Program-made: the position numbers and the translations under genes
Assembly: GCA_025808555.1 (NCBI GenBank)
Contig: CP075526.1
Location: forward strand, 494,387 to 558,386
Direction of reading: 5' to 3'
Source: Anaerolineales bacterium
GTDB taxonomy: Bacteria; Chloroflexota; Anaerolineae; Anaerolineales; UBA11579
Length of the DNA: 64,000 nt
In this document: piece by piece, positions 27,076 to 36,165 of the stretch
Layout of the letters: each line of letters opens with the position of its first letter
How positions within the stretch are numbered: position 1 is the first letter of the stretch
The notes under the pieces: model-generated
Told to the model about the DNA's origin: nothing
The model's database searches: none
Seen by the model: the letters and a program-made list of their open reading frames with translations, nothing else

Positions 27076-28521
27076 TTGGATACACCACTGCTCGACAGCG
27101 CAGAAGGTTTTGCGCGCTTCTATCAAATGCTATACCAGCGCAAACTGCCGGCCCACGCCCTGCGCGATTGGATCCGCCCGTTGTATGCCGCCCGCGCCAG
27201 GGGCAAAGGCCTGGTGGTGATGGCTTTCCGCGGCTCCAGCAAGACCACCACGCTCAGCATCGCCTTCACCGCCTTCCGAATCGGCCAGCAGCCGCACAAG
27301 AGCCATCTCATCATTCAGGCCGGCAACCAGGCGGCCAAAGACACCGCCGCCCAGGTGGCCGAACTGATCCAGCACAACGCCGGCTGGAAAGCCGCCTTCG
27401 GCCATCTGGAGCCTGATCGCAAGGTGAGCTGGGGTGCGGCGGGCTACGAGGTCAAGGACACTAGCGGAGACTACGCCGCCTGGCGTGCCGTCTGCGCACA
27501 GGAGAAAGGCAAAGACCCCACCCTGCTGGGCCTGGGCTACAAATCCCGCGGCATCATCGGCAAGCACCCGACTGGCCTGCTGCTGATCGACGATATTCAC
27601 GACGAGAGCAACACTCGTTCGGCGCGCGAGCTGCAGACCGTTATCAAGATCCTCACCGGCACCATCCTACCCACGGTGACGCCGCATACCTGGCAGCTAG
27701 TGGTGGGCACGCCGTGGCGCAGCAACGATGCGCTGGCCTACCTGGCGGCCACCCGCCGCTTCAAAACCGCCAGCACGCCCATCCTGCGGCGCGGCCGCGC
27801 GCAGTGGGCGGGCAAGTTTCCGGCGGCAAGCATCCACAAGCTTCGCCAGCTTACCGGCGAGGCCGAGTTTGCGCGCATGTACCTGCTAGACCTCAAGGCC
27901 GCCGAGGGTATCCACCTGCGGCCGGAATGGCTTCAGCACTATCCCCACGAGAAGATTGATGTCAAATGGCCGGTGGTCATGGGCGTGGACTATGCCAGCA
28001 CGGCGGATGCGCTGAGCGGCCGCCAGCGTGACTACTTCGCCGTGGCCATCGGCCGCGTGCTGCCAGGCGGCGGCATCGTGCTGGTGGACGGTTACCGCGC
28101 CCGTATCAGCCAGGGCGAGGCCGAGCACCAGCTGCACACTCTGGCCGAGCGCTATCCCTCCACCCACATGATCGGCGTGGAGGCAGTGGGCAAAGGGGAG
28201 GAGTTCTATCACCTGATGCTGCGCACCACCCGGCTGCCGCTGATGCGGCTGCATTCGGGCGGCAAAACCAAGGGCCGCCGCTTTGAGGCCGGCATGGCGC
28301 CGCTGTTCGAGAGCGGGCGGGCTCGGGTGGCGGATGTGGAGACGCCATTCCTGCGCGCCTTCCGTGAGGAGTGGCTGCGCTGGCCGGACGGTGAGCACGA
28401 CGACACGCTGGACGCGGTGGCGTGGATGCTGCACGTGGGCAACGGCTACATCCCGCCGCGGGCCATGCCCCGCGAAGCGAGCAAGCCGCGCAGCCCGTTC
28501 ATGAGCCTGGGACGAAGATAA
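27076..28521 (+). CDS. terL: Phage terminase large subunit
   Basis: 481 residues from TTG 27076. This start is preferred because AAAGGGGGAACT precedes it, matching the portal leader; the frame is open back to 27004. ATPase motifs: Walker A-like RGSSKTT (residues 52-58), Walker B LLLIDDIHDE (about 168-177), coupling segment VVGTPWR. Nuclease domain: GVDYAST (about 303), GVEAVGKG, and HDDTLDAVAWML (about 441). All acidic catalytic positions seem present. It would cut and pump DNA into the head through the portal. It lies alone on the plus strand among host genes. Confidence 0.9.
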   Translation: MDTPLLDSAEGFARFYQMLYQRKLPAHALRDWIRPLYAARARGKGLVVMAFRGSSKTTTLSIAFTAFRIGQQPHKSHLIIQAGNQAAKDTAAQVAELIQHNAGWKAAFGHLEPDRKVSWGAAGYEVKDTSGDYAAWRAVCAQEKGKDPTLLGLGYKSRGIIGKHPTGLLLIDDIHDESNTRSARELQTVIKILTGTILPTVTPHTWQLVVGTPWRSNDALAYLAATRRFKTASTPILRRGRAQWAGKFPAASIHKLRQLTGEAEFARMYLLDLKAAEGIHLRPEWLQHYPHEKIDVKWPVVMGVDYASTADALSGRQRDYFAVAIGRVLPGGGIVLVDGYRARISQGEAEHQLHTLAERYPSTHMIGVEAVGKGEEFYHLMLRTTRLPLMRLHSGGKTKGRRFEAGMAPLFESGRARVADVETPFLRAFREEWLRWPDGEHDDTLDAVAWMLHVGNGYIPPRAMPREASKPRSPFMSLGRR

Positions 28522-28530
28522 ACAAAGTGA

Positions 28531-28558
28531 TTGCCGTATCCAGATTTTCATCTACAAT
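28531..28558 (+). promoter_or_regulatory. Promoter of a leaderless transcript (TTGCCG-16-TACAAT)
   Basis: -35 TTGCCG 28531-28536 and -10 TACAAT 28553-28558; seven bases later the ATG 28566 begins. Transcription should start at or beside the start codon. No Shine-Dalgarno sequence exists. Confidence 0.6.
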
Positions 28559-28565
28559 GGCCGCC

Positions 28566-29270
28566 ATGGATAAACGCAAACTCATCATCGCATTACGTCT
28601 TATTTTGGGAGTAGCTACGGTGGCGGCGCTGATCAGGCAGTTCAACCTGGGCAGCGGCGGCAGCCCCGCCAATTTCTTCAGCTACTTCACCAACCTCACC
28701 AACATCATTCTGGTGTTCGTGTATTTCAGCGGCGCCTGGACCCTGATCCAGGGCCGCCAACCCAGCGTCAAGCAGGAGATCCTGCGCGGCGGCTCGGTGG
28801 TCTTCATCCTGGTGGTGGGCCTGGTCTACGAGGTCATGCTGCGCAGCAGCATTGAGTCGCTGTACTCGTGGAGCAACCTGGTGGTGCACTACATCAACCC
28901 CATCATGGCTCTGGTGGACTGGCTGATCATGCCGCCGCAGCACAAGCTGCCCAAGGGCGCCTGGTGGTATTGGCTGATCTTCCCCCTGGGTTACCTGGCC
29001 TACACGCTGCTGCGCGGCCCGCTGGCCGGCTGGTACCCGTATGGTTTCCTCAATCCGATCGAACAAGGCGGCTACGGCGGCGTGGCGATCTATAGTGTGG
29101 CCATTACCGCGCTGTTCCTGTTCTTCAGCTGGATCGTGCTGAAGCTCACGCGCACACCTGCTGGGCCAGTGACCGCCAAGCGCTCGGCTAGCAAGCCGGT
29201 CAAAAAGGCCGCAAAGAAAGCCACCAAAAAGGCTACCAAGAAGACCGCTAAAACAAAAACCCGCCGCTAG
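28566..29270 (+). CDS. Pr6Pr-family membrane protein with histone H1-like tail
   Basis: 234 residues from MDKRKLIIALRLILG. Six or so membrane segments with the family pattern NFFSYFTNLTNIILVFVYF, VVGLVYEVML and HYINPIMALVDWL. After the last segment, residues about 200-234 are a Lys/Ala repeat tail (KKAAKKATKKATKKTAKTK) resembling histone H1 tails. A paralogue with the same architecture lies at 29847. The biochemical role of the family is unknown to me; the basic tail could contact nucleic acid or acidic lipids. Confidence 0.75.
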   Translation: MDKRKLIIALRLILGVATVAALIRQFNLGSGGSPANFFSYFTNLTNIILVFVYFSGAWTLIQGRQPSVKQEILRGGSVVFILVVGLVYEVMLRSSIESLYSWSNLVVHYINPIMALVDWLIMPPQHKLPKGAWWYWLIFPLGYLAYTLLRGPLAGWYPYGFLNPIEQGGYGGVAIYSVAITALFLFFSWIVLKLTRTPAGPVTAKRSASKPVKKAAKKATKKATKKTAKTKTRR

Positions 29271-29282
29271 GCGGGTTTTTTA
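29255..29282 (+). terminator. Intrinsic terminator overlapping the stop codon
   Basis: AAAAACCCGCC-gcta-GGCGGGTTTTTT; the TAG stop of the membrane protein is in the loop. Confidence 0.85.
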
Positions 29283-29319
29283 TTGGCAGGAACCCGCCAA
29301 ATAAATAGACCAAACGTGC

Positions 29320-29325
29320 TATTAT
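29320..29325 (+). promoter_or_regulatory. -10 box TATTAT of a leaderless acetyltransferase gene
   Basis: TATTAT ends six bases before ATG 29332, so the transcript would begin at the start codon. Confidence 0.5.
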
Positions 29326-29331
29326 GTGAAT

Positions 29332-29805
29332 ATGCTGATCACCATCCGCCCGGTTGAGCCGGCCGACTACGCTGCCTTTCTGATCCACCAGGCCGACGAG
29401 GTTTCGCGCCACATGGCGGCCTTCGGCCCCATCGAGGCGCTGGACGAGGACGCCCACGCAGCCCGCTGGGAGCGGCTGTTGGCCAACCCGGATGGGATTG
29501 CCCGCACCATCCTCGCCGATGGCGAGGTGGTGGGCAACATTATGAAGTTCGTGATGTTTGACGAGAACGAGCTGGCCTACTGGATCGGTCGGGAGCACTG
29601 GGGCCGCGGCATTGCCACCCAGGCGCTGCGTCTGTTCCTGCACGAGTACCGCGAGCGCCCGCTCGGGGCGCGGGCGGTCAAGGACAACATTGGCTCGGTT
29701 CGCGTGCTGGAGAAGTGCGGCTTCCGCTTGGTGGGCGAAGAGCGCGCCTTCTCCGACATCCGTAAAGCAGATGTGGACGAAGTCATCATGCGATTGGAAC
29801 AATAA
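29332..29805 (+). CDS. GNAT acetyltransferase, RimJ/RimL type
   Basis: 157 residues from MLITIRPVEPADYAAFLIHQ (a GTG two codons earlier is possible). GNAT_3 features: ELAYWIGREHWGRGIATQAL for acetyl-CoA binding, then DNIGSVRVLEKCGFRLVGEE at the C-terminal end. Family members acetylate ribosomal protein N-termini or small amines; the substrate cannot be told. It sits between the two Pr6Pr paralogues. Confidence 0.85.
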   Translation: MLITIRPVEPADYAAFLIHQADEVSRHMAAFGPIEALDEDAHAARWERLLANPDGIARTILADGEVVGNIMKFVMFDENELAYWIGREHWGRGIATQALRLFLHEYRERPLGARAVKDNIGSVRVLEKCGFRLVGEERAFSDIRKADVDEVIMRLEQ

Positions 29806-29810
29806 TCCTA

Positions 29811-29840
29811 TTGCGCGGCAATTTGGGGGTGTTTTACAAT
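29811..29840 (+). promoter_or_regulatory. Promoter of a leaderless transcript (TTGCGC-18-TACAAT)
   Basis: -10 TACAAT 29835-29840 lies six bases before ATG 29847; same -10 hexamer as the paralogue at 28566. Confidence 0.55.
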
Positions 29841-29846
29841 CCAGCT

Positions 29847-30542
29847 ATGGACAAGCGCAAAGCACTTATCGTAGTACGTCTCTTCTTTGGTCTGCTCACC
29901 TTCTACGCCATTGGCGTGCAGTTGGGCATTCATGTCAGCCTGGGTTTTGACCCGGTCAACTTCTTCAGCTACTTCACCAACCTCAGCAACTTGTTCCTGG
30001 CGGTGATCTTCATCGCCGGCGGCCTGATGCTGTGGCGGAAGCAAACCCCTACCCGCGCCCAGGATTCGACGCGGGGCGCTTCCGTGGTCTACATTGCCGT
30101 GGTGGGTATTGTGTATGGCATCCTGCTGAGGAACATTGACCTAGGCTCGCTACAACCTTGGATCAACACCCTGCTGCACTATGTGAACCCGGTCGTAGCC
30201 GTCATTGACTGGTTCGTGGCCCCGCCGGCCAACAAGCTGGCCAGCAACGCGTGGCGCGGCTGGATGCTGTTCCCGCTGGCCTACCTGGCCTACACCCTGA
30301 CCCGCGGCGCAGCCGTGAACTGGTATCCCTACCCGTTCCTGAACCCTGCCAATGTGGGCGGCTACGGGATCGTGGCGTTGTACTGTGTTGCCATCCTGGT
30401 GGTGTTCTTTGCACTGAGTTGGGCGGTGATCCGTGTGACTAACAACGGCACGGCGCCCGCCCCCAAGAGCAGGGCCAAGAAGAAGGCTGCGGCTAAGAAA
30501 AAGACTGCAACCAAGGCCAAGCGCAAGAGCGCTCGGCGCTAG
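29847..30542 (+). CDS. Pr6Pr-family membrane protein with histone H1-like tail (paralogue)
   Basis: 231 residues from MDKRKALIVVRLFFGLLTFY. Same membrane-segment pattern (NFFSYFTNLSNLFLAVIFI, VVGIVYGILL, LLHYVNPVVAVIDWFV) and the same kind of basic tail (RAKKKAAAKKKTATKAKRK). Clear tandem duplicate of the 28566 gene with a GNAT gene inserted between. Retention of the tail in both copies suggests it matters. Confidence 0.75.
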   Translation: MDKRKALIVVRLFFGLLTFYAIGVQLGIHVSLGFDPVNFFSYFTNLSNLFLAVIFIAGGLMLWRKQTPTRAQDSTRGASVVYIAVVGIVYGILLRNIDLGSLQPWINTLLHYVNPVVAVIDWFVAPPANKLASNAWRGWMLFPLAYLAYTLTRGAAVNWYPYPFLNPANVGGYGIVALYCVAILVVFFALSWAVIRVTNNGTAPAPKSRAKKKAAAKKKTATKAKRKSARR

Positions 30543-30545
30543 AAA

Positions 30546-30577
30546 TAAAAAGCCCGCTTTCAGCGGGCTTTTTTTAT
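30546..30577. terminator. Bidirectional intrinsic terminator
   Basis: AAAAAGCCCGC-tttca-GCGGGCTTTTTTT between convergent genes. Confidence 0.88.
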
Positions 30578-31206
30578 TGTGCGGGTTCGCCCGCCCGGAT
30601 CCACTGCAGATACGCCGGCACCAACTCAGCGAAGAAGCCGTACTGGTCGGCCCCGTTTTCTGTGGGGCCGGTGAGCAGGATGTAGAGATTGCGATACGCG
30701 ATCTCTACACCGATGCCGCCGGCCGCGTCCTGCCAGACCAGATGCTCGGCGTCCACGCCCTCAAGGTCAGGCAGCAGGGTCAGTTCACCGCTGTCCAGGC
30801 GGCTCCACACATCGGCGTGCCACTCGCGGCTCAGCACGGTCAGCGGGCCGTCGGAAGTTTCATAGATGTTGACCACATTGACCAGGTACAACGGCCCGCC
30901 ACCCGATCGCCGGTCCATCTGGCGCTGCCATCCCACCAGACGGCCGGTGGCGGCAATATACTCCGCCCCATCAGTGCGCAGCTCCAGAATGCGGCTGTTG
31001 GGCGACTCGGTGCCTGCGCTCATCGGCGCGTAGGCGCCGCCGGTTTGCTCTGGCGAAAGCAGAAAATCCTGTGGAGCGTTGAGAAAATAGCCGCCCGCCA
31101 TCAGGAAAGGCACACGGGTGGGCTCGGCTTTTGTTTCTGGCTGCGGACTGCAGGCCGCCAGAGCAATAAGTACAAAAGTCGCTAAAACAAGTACACGGTT
31201 CTTCAA
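30574..31206 (-). CDS. Small lipoprotein of unknown function
   Basis: 210 residues from a TTG start with GGAGG eight bases upstream. Lipobox ALAAC (Cys 19), short Glu/Thr linker, then a globular domain with no family I recognise (GGYFLNAPQDFLLSPEQTGG, VNVVNIYETSDGPL, LYILLTGPTENG). Downstream of it is a shared terminator. It probably sits on the outer face of the cytoplasmic membrane. Confidence 0.65.
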   Translation of the reverse strand: MKNRVLVLATFVLIALAACSPQPETKAEPTRVPFLMAGGYFLNAPQDFLLSPEQTGGAYAPMSAGTESPNSRILELRTDGAEYIAATGRLVGWQRQMDRRSGGGPLYLVNVVNIYETSDGPLTVLSREWHADVWSRLDSGELTLLPDLEGVDAEHLVWQDAAGGIGVEIAYRNLYILLTGPTENGADQYGFFAELVPAYLQWIRAGEPAQ

Positions 31207-31313
31207 ATTCAGCCTCCAAAGGCAACCTAACTATAGCACCGGCGGCGCACGGCGTGGCTAAGGAAGGTATTAACCACACGGAGGAAACGGTGCAATTGCA
31301 CGGCCTCTTTTGC

Positions 31314-32801
31314 TTACGGGTCCCGGTACTGCCTTACCTGGTTCTTGCCTGACTGCTTGGCAGTGTACAGGGCCTCATCCGCCTGGTTGAGCAGCCGGGT
31401 CAGGTCTGTCACATCGCCCCGGCGGCCGGAGTAGCAGGCCACCCCAATACTCAGCGAAGCGTCCTCGCCAGCTTCAAGCACCAGCGGGCTGCTGGTGTAC
31501 TGGTTGCGGATACGCTCGGCCACATCGCCCGCCTCGCTCAGCGTGGTGCCCGGCAGTACCAGCAGGAACTCGTCGCCGCCCCAGCGCCCGCTCCAGTCGT
31601 AGCGGCGCTTCTGGGTCTTGATGCAGCGCGCCAGCTCCAGGATGACTTTGTCGCCCACGGCGTGGCCTTGGGTGTCGTTGATGAGCTTGAGATTATCCAG
31701 ATCGATCAGCACCAGGCAGAGCGGCCGATTCTCGCGCTGGGCGCGGAACCATTCGGCTTCGGCGTGCTCAGTGACGGCGCGGCGGTTGAGCAGCCCGGTA
31801 AGCGGGTCTTGCATGGCAAGCGTCTGCATCTCCTCCAGCGAAAAGCGCAACTGGTCCTCCAGGCGCTTGCGCTCGGTGATGTCACGCACCACGCTTTGCA
31901 CATACTGAGGCTCACCTTTTTCATTCCGCACAAGGGTGACATTGATTTCGGTCACAATTCGGCTGCCGTCTTTGCGGATCATCGTGCGTTCAAACAGAGG
32001 GATCATATCTTCGCGCTCCAGCCGAGCAAAGTTTGCCCTCATTGCCACCAGCTCAGTAGGCGCAATGATTTCTGCAATGGGCTTGCCCACCAACTCGTTT
32101 ACGGAAAAACCAAGCATCGATGCAGCCTGCTCATTAACTTCCAGGTAGCGCAGGTTGGGAGAAATCAAAAATATGGCGTCATTAGTGCTTGTGAACAGCG
32201 ATCGGTAGCGGCCTTCATTGCGGCGCGACTCGGCAAGGCTGTCACGCAGCACCAGATCGCCTAGAAGAAAGATAAAGATCAACGAAAGAAAGCTGATGAC
32301 CAGCGGAGTCCACTCAGCTTCCTGCGCCATGTGCGAGATATCCGGAGGCAGGTAACGGTGCAGCGAGAGCGCGAAAATGAGAATATCAATGATCAGCGTC
32401 ATCAAGGCCATGAACATGGCTACTCGGCCGCTGAGCAGCAGACGGGTGAGCACGATCAGCAGGAACTGGGGCACCAGCCAGATATTGTTGGTATTGGCCT
32501 CGATCAGCACCACGCCGGTGGCGAGACTCCAGAAGACCCACACCACCAGGCTGGTGGCAAGGATTACCTGGCCGCGCCGCCAAAGCAACCACACCACGAT
32601 CATGAAGATTAGGCTGAAAATCTGAAGGGCGCGCACGAACGGCGTGGCCTCCAGGATGCGGCCGCTGAGGCCCCAGCCCAGCGGGATCAGGATGCAGGTG
32701 GTCCAGAAGACCAGGCCAAAATAGCGGGCACGCAGTTCTTCTGAGATGTCTCCGGCGCGGCTGAGGTGCAGTAAATTCCTAAGGCTTTGAGTAAATTGCA
32801 T
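31314..32801 (-). CDS. Membrane PAS-GGDEF diguanylate cyclase
   Basis: 495 residues: about six membrane segments in residues 1-195, a PAS domain (residues about 205-310, RYRSLFTSTNDAIFLI), then a GGDEF domain with RWGGDEFLLVLPG near residue 415. The active GGDEF motif is intact; an inhibitory RxxD site five residues before it (YDWSGRWGGDEF) is not present. It should make cyclic di-GMP in response to a membrane or PAS signal. Directly follows a second GGDEF gene on the same strand. Confidence 0.87.
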   Translation of the reverse strand: MQFTQSLRNLLHLSRAGDISEELRARYFGLVFWTTCILIPLGWGLSGRILEATPFVRALQIFSLIFMIVVWLLWRRGQVILATSLVVWVFWSLATGVVLIEANTNNIWLVPQFLLIVLTRLLLSGRVAMFMALMTLIIDILIFALSLHRYLPPDISHMAQEAEWTPLVISFLSLIFIFLLGDLVLRDSLAESRRNEGRYRSLFTSTNDAIFLISPNLRYLEVNEQAASMLGFSVNELVGKPIAEIIAPTELVAMRANFARLEREDMIPLFERTMIRKDGSRIVTEINVTLVRNEKGEPQYVQSVVRDITERKRLEDQLRFSLEEMQTLAMQDPLTGLLNRRAVTEHAEAEWFRAQRENRPLCLVLIDLDNLKLINDTQGHAVGDKVILELARCIKTQKRRYDWSGRWGGDEFLLVLPGTTLSEAGDVAERIRNQYTSSPLVLEAGEDASLSIGVACYSGRRGDVTDLTRLLNQADEALYTAKQSGKNQVRQYRDP

Positions 32802-32836
32802 GTCAAAGAACGACCGCAGGAAATATAACTGAAAAG

Positions 32837-34936
32837 TCAGGCCGCATTGTCTTCAGCCACGATCACCTGGTTGCGGCCAGCCTGTTTTGCGCCGTACAAA
32901 GCCCGGTCGGCCTCGGCGAACAAGCCATCCAGCGAGTGAATACCGCTCTGGTTGAACACTACGCCCAGGCTCACCCGCAGGGCCTCTTGGATGCCATTTT
33001 CAAGGCGCACATGGCTGCGGTTGATGCGCTCACGCAGACGTTCAGCCACTTGCCTGGCAGTGTTTTTGTCTGCGCCAGGCAACAGCAGCAGGAACTCATC
33101 CCCGCCCCAGCGCCCGGCCCAGTCATTGCGCCGCATGCTAGTCTTGAGCAGGTTGCCTAGCGTACGCAATGCCTCATCGCCGGCCAGGTGACCGTGCGTA
33201 TCGTTGATCTCTTTCAAATGATCCACATCCAGCAGCACCAGGCTGAGCGGCGTATGGTCCTGCTGGGCGCGTTTCCACTCCAGCTCGGCCCGTTCGGTGA
33301 TGGCCCGGCGGTTGAGCAGCCCGGTCAGTTCATCGGTCATGGCCTGTGCTTCCGAGGCACGCAGGCTGCGTTCCAGCTCCTCGCGCAGCTGCATTTCATT
33401 GTCAACATCCCGCCCCGCAGCTTGCACTTCAACCAGCACGCCGTTTTCATCAAAAATGCCACGGTCGGTCCACTCCACCCAGCGCAGCGTGCCATCAGCG
33501 CGCGGATTCTGGTTACGGCTGGAGGAGAAGGGCCGCTCCAGGGTGATGGCTTCGATCTTGGCGCGCAGCTGGCGCGCCGCCTCTTCGGACGGCATTTGCT
33601 CCCATACCTGGAGTTTGCTCAGATCGCCTGACAGGCCGAAGAAGCGCAAGTAGGCCTCGTTGGCAAAAGTGATCTGGCCATACGGCGTGTAGCGGCAGAT
33701 CATGTCGGTCTGATCCTGCAGGATGGCGAGGTAGTGCTGCTGGCTGCGATGCAGGGCGCGCTCCACCCGCTGGCGCTGGATGGCGCCACCCAGGATGCCT
33801 GCCGCGCCGCGCAACGCATCTTCTTCTTCAGAAGACCATTCACGCTCTGCCTTGATCTCATCGAAGCCAATGAAGCCCCACCATTCGTCGCCTACAAAAA
33901 TAGGCACGACCAGGATGGATTTAAGTCCCTGTGACTGCAGACGGCGGCGCTCCACATCTGGCAGGTCTTGCACATTGGCGCTGATGACCTGATTGTTGGA
34001 AAGCAGGTCTACCCAGCGCATTAGGCCGGCTTCGCGGAAGTGCATGCTCTTGAAGCGGCCCAGTTCCAGATAGCCACCCACGCCCTCAGCCATCCAGGTG
34101 TGCATCTCATGCGACATGAGGTCACTACCCGGCGCACTGGCATTCTCAAAGATACGCACGCGGTCCACACCGGTGGCGTGGCCCAGCTCCTTCGCCACTT
34201 GATTGATGTTGTCTGCAAACGAGCGCCCGCGGAACAAGCGCTCAGCGGCCACGGACACCGCGGCCAGGATGGCGCCGCGCCGGCGCAGGTTGGCCTCTTG
34301 TGTGGCCTGGCTGGCCTGGGCGGCACGCAGATCGGCCACGCTTTCCACCAGCGAATCTTCTTTGGCCTGTGCCTCGCTGAAAGCGGTGCGCAGGCGACGT
34401 ACATAGACCTGGGTCAGCCCCACGGCGATGAGGAAGAACAGCGATTGCGCCAGCCAATAGGCCAGCGGGGTCAGCACCGTCGCTTCCATCTCCGGATTGG
34501 CCAGGTGGTTGCGGAAGAGCAGGTAGTTGTACATGATGGTGAACAAAGCCAGGCCGGAGGCGAACGAACCGCTGACCAGCAGCCCTGCCATCAGTACCAC
34601 CAGCATCTGCCCAAATGCAGAGACGCTGTAGATACCGGCGCCGTAATACATGGAAACCGCCAGCAGCACCCAGAAGGCCAGCAGCATGCTCATCCCGGCG
34701 GCAGTCAGGCGGCCGCGCTGCAAAAGCCACAGGGTGAGCAGCTCAGCGATCAGCACACCCCCCGCAGCCAGGATCCCGGTTTGATTGGTGGGAGTGAGGA
34801 TTATGAAAACAAAAAGGAAGCCGAGTGTGGCCGGGATGAGTACTAACAAAATGCCGTGCAGAAGGCGGGCACGGCGATTGAGCTCAGATGTGCCCATCTC
34901 AGGGGAGGCCAACCAGCGTTGAAACCGTTCGATCAT
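32837..34936 (-). CDS. Membrane GAF-PAS-GGDEF diguanylate cyclase
   Basis: About 699 residues from MIERFQRWLASPEMGTSELN: six membrane segments to about residue 190, a coiled coil, a GAF domain (residues 230-385), a PAS domain (about 395-515) and a GGDEF domain with RWGGDEFLLLLPG. A 15-codon upstream extension is open but unsupported. The cyclase domain resembles that of the 31314 gene, which suggests duplication. Both probably act on the same local c-di-GMP pool. Confidence 0.87.
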   Translation of the reverse strand: MIERFQRWLASPEMGTSELNRRARLLHGILLVLIPATLGFLFVFIILTPTNQTGILAAGGVLIAELLTLWLLQRGRLTAAGMSMLLAFWVLLAVSMYYGAGIYSVSAFGQMLVVLMAGLLVSGSFASGLALFTIMYNYLLFRNHLANPEMEATVLTPLAYWLAQSLFFLIAVGLTQVYVRRLRTAFSEAQAKEDSLVESVADLRAAQASQATQEANLRRRGAILAAVSVAAERLFRGRSFADNINQVAKELGHATGVDRVRIFENASAPGSDLMSHEMHTWMAEGVGGYLELGRFKSMHFREAGLMRWVDLLSNNQVISANVQDLPDVERRRLQSQGLKSILVVPIFVGDEWWGFIGFDEIKAEREWSSEEEDALRGAAGILGGAIQRQRVERALHRSQQHYLAILQDQTDMICRYTPYGQITFANEAYLRFFGLSGDLSKLQVWEQMPSEEAARQLRAKIEAITLERPFSSSRNQNPRADGTLRWVEWTDRGIFDENGVLVEVQAAGRDVDNEMQLREELERSLRASEAQAMTDELTGLLNRRAITERAELEWKRAQQDHTPLSLVLLDVDHLKEINDTHGHLAGDEALRTLGNLLKTSMRRNDWAGRWGGDEFLLLLPGADKNTARQVAERLRERINRSHVRLENGIQEALRVSLGVVFNQSGIHSLDGLFAEADRALYGAKQAGRNQVIVAEDNAA

Positions 34937-34955
34937 TGCTGGCTGGATTTTAATA

Positions 34956-35717
34956 TCATTTCCAGATCTGCAAAGCCGCATCCAGGGCGGCGCTCACCTC
35001 TGCGGGCTGCTCCATCATCAGCATATGGCCGGCGCGGGGCAGGCTGAGATGGCGCGCTAGGGGCAGCGCCCGCGCCAGGGCCAGCGAGCTGCTCTCGGCC
35101 ACCATTTGGTCCTCTGCCCCGCTCAGCACCAGAGCGGGCGTTTTGAGGCCAGCGGCCCGGGCGCTGAAGTCAAACTGGCTGCACGCCTTGAAATCAGCGT
35201 ACAGCAATCCCTCCGGGTTCTCGAGCAATTGGCGGGTGTAGGCTGTGCGCAGGGCGGGGTGTGCGGTCCGCCCAAACGACCACTGCACAATGCTGCGCAC
35301 GCCATCAGTCAGGCGGGCGGGTGCGTAGAGCTTCTCCAGCAACTGCGCATTCACCTGGAAGCGGGCGGCCGCGCCCAGCAGCAGCAAACCGCGCACCCGC
35401 TGCGGGTTGGCCTGCGCCATCAGCAGGGCGATCGCCGCCCCCATCGAATGCCCGCATAAAACGGCCGTGCTGATATCGAGGCCGTCCAGCCAGCTCCATA
35501 AGCTTTTGGCATATTCTTGAAGATCAGGCTTGGGGTCAGTGAGCGAACTGCCGTGGCCGGGCAGATCAGGCGCCAGTACGTTCCACCCCGGTAAGCGGCG
35601 GAGTTGATAGGGCCAGTTGGCATTGCTGCCACCGGCACCATGGATCAATATCAGCACCGGCAGGCTGGCGGCCTGTTGCGCTGTGGCTGCATAATACAGC
35701 CCCCCGCTTCTCGGCAT
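34956..35717 (-). CDS. Alpha/beta-fold hydrolase
   Basis: 253 residues. Oxyanion region LILIHGAGGSNANW, nucleophile elbow LCGHSMGAAIAL (Ser about residue 100), acid in LSGAEDQMV, and catalytic His in LPRAGHMLMMEQP. All triad members are present. Typical of small esterases or lactonases; no substrate can be assigned. No signal peptide. Confidence 0.88.
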   Translation of the reverse strand: MPRSGGLYYAATAQQAASLPVLILIHGAGGSNANWPYQLRRLPGWNVLAPDLPGHGSSLTDPKPDLQEYAKSLWSWLDGLDISTAVLCGHSMGAAIALLMAQANPQRVRGLLLLGAAARFQVNAQLLEKLYAPARLTDGVRSIVQWSFGRTAHPALRTAYTRQLLENPEGLLYADFKACSQFDFSARAAGLKTPALVLSGAEDQMVAESSSLALARALPLARHLSLPRAGHMLMMEQPAEVSAALDAALQIWK

Positions 35718-35766
35718 TGCTCCTCGCGAGATGTGGTCTGCTGCCCCTTCAGCCCACCCTAGACCA

Positions 35767-36165
35767 TCAACGTTGGCGAATAAAGTACGTAACCGCCCCC
35801 AACACCGCGCCCACTATTGCACAGACTGGCACTGCCAGCAGCACGTACGCAAACTGGCTCAGCGCAAAATCCGGAAAGCCATGCCCATGCAGCCCGCCCT
35901 TGAAGATCATCAGGCCCAGGGTCAAAACCGGCACAGCCGCCAGCCCGGCCCCCGCGGCCAGCGCAGCGATTAGCACGTCGCCCAGTGTAGACCAAAACGG
36001 CCAGAGTCGCAGCGCCAGCCACACACACAGATCCAACGCCAGCACCAGCGGGAACACGATACCGATGTCTTCAAACGGGAGCCAGACCAGGAACAGGATC
36101 AGCCAGCTGGCGCCCATATAGCGCATGACCCGCGGCGGCAACACGCCAGGCGGGGCCTCGTTCAT
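35767..36165 (-). CDS. Small polytopic membrane protein
   Basis: 132 residues with four hydrophobic segments, starting MNEAPPGVLPPRVMRYMG. Its ATG overlaps the stop of the histidine kinase gene (ATGA, 36162-36165), so they are translated together. It may be a membrane partner of the kinase; no family recognised. Confidence 0.65.
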   Translation of the reverse strand: MNEAPPGVLPPRVMRYMGASWLILFLVWLPFEDIGIVFPLVLALDLCVWLALRLWPFWSTLGDVLIAALAAGAGLAAVPVLTLGLMIFKGGLHGHGFPDFALSQFAYVLLAVPVCAIVGAVLGAVTYFIRQR

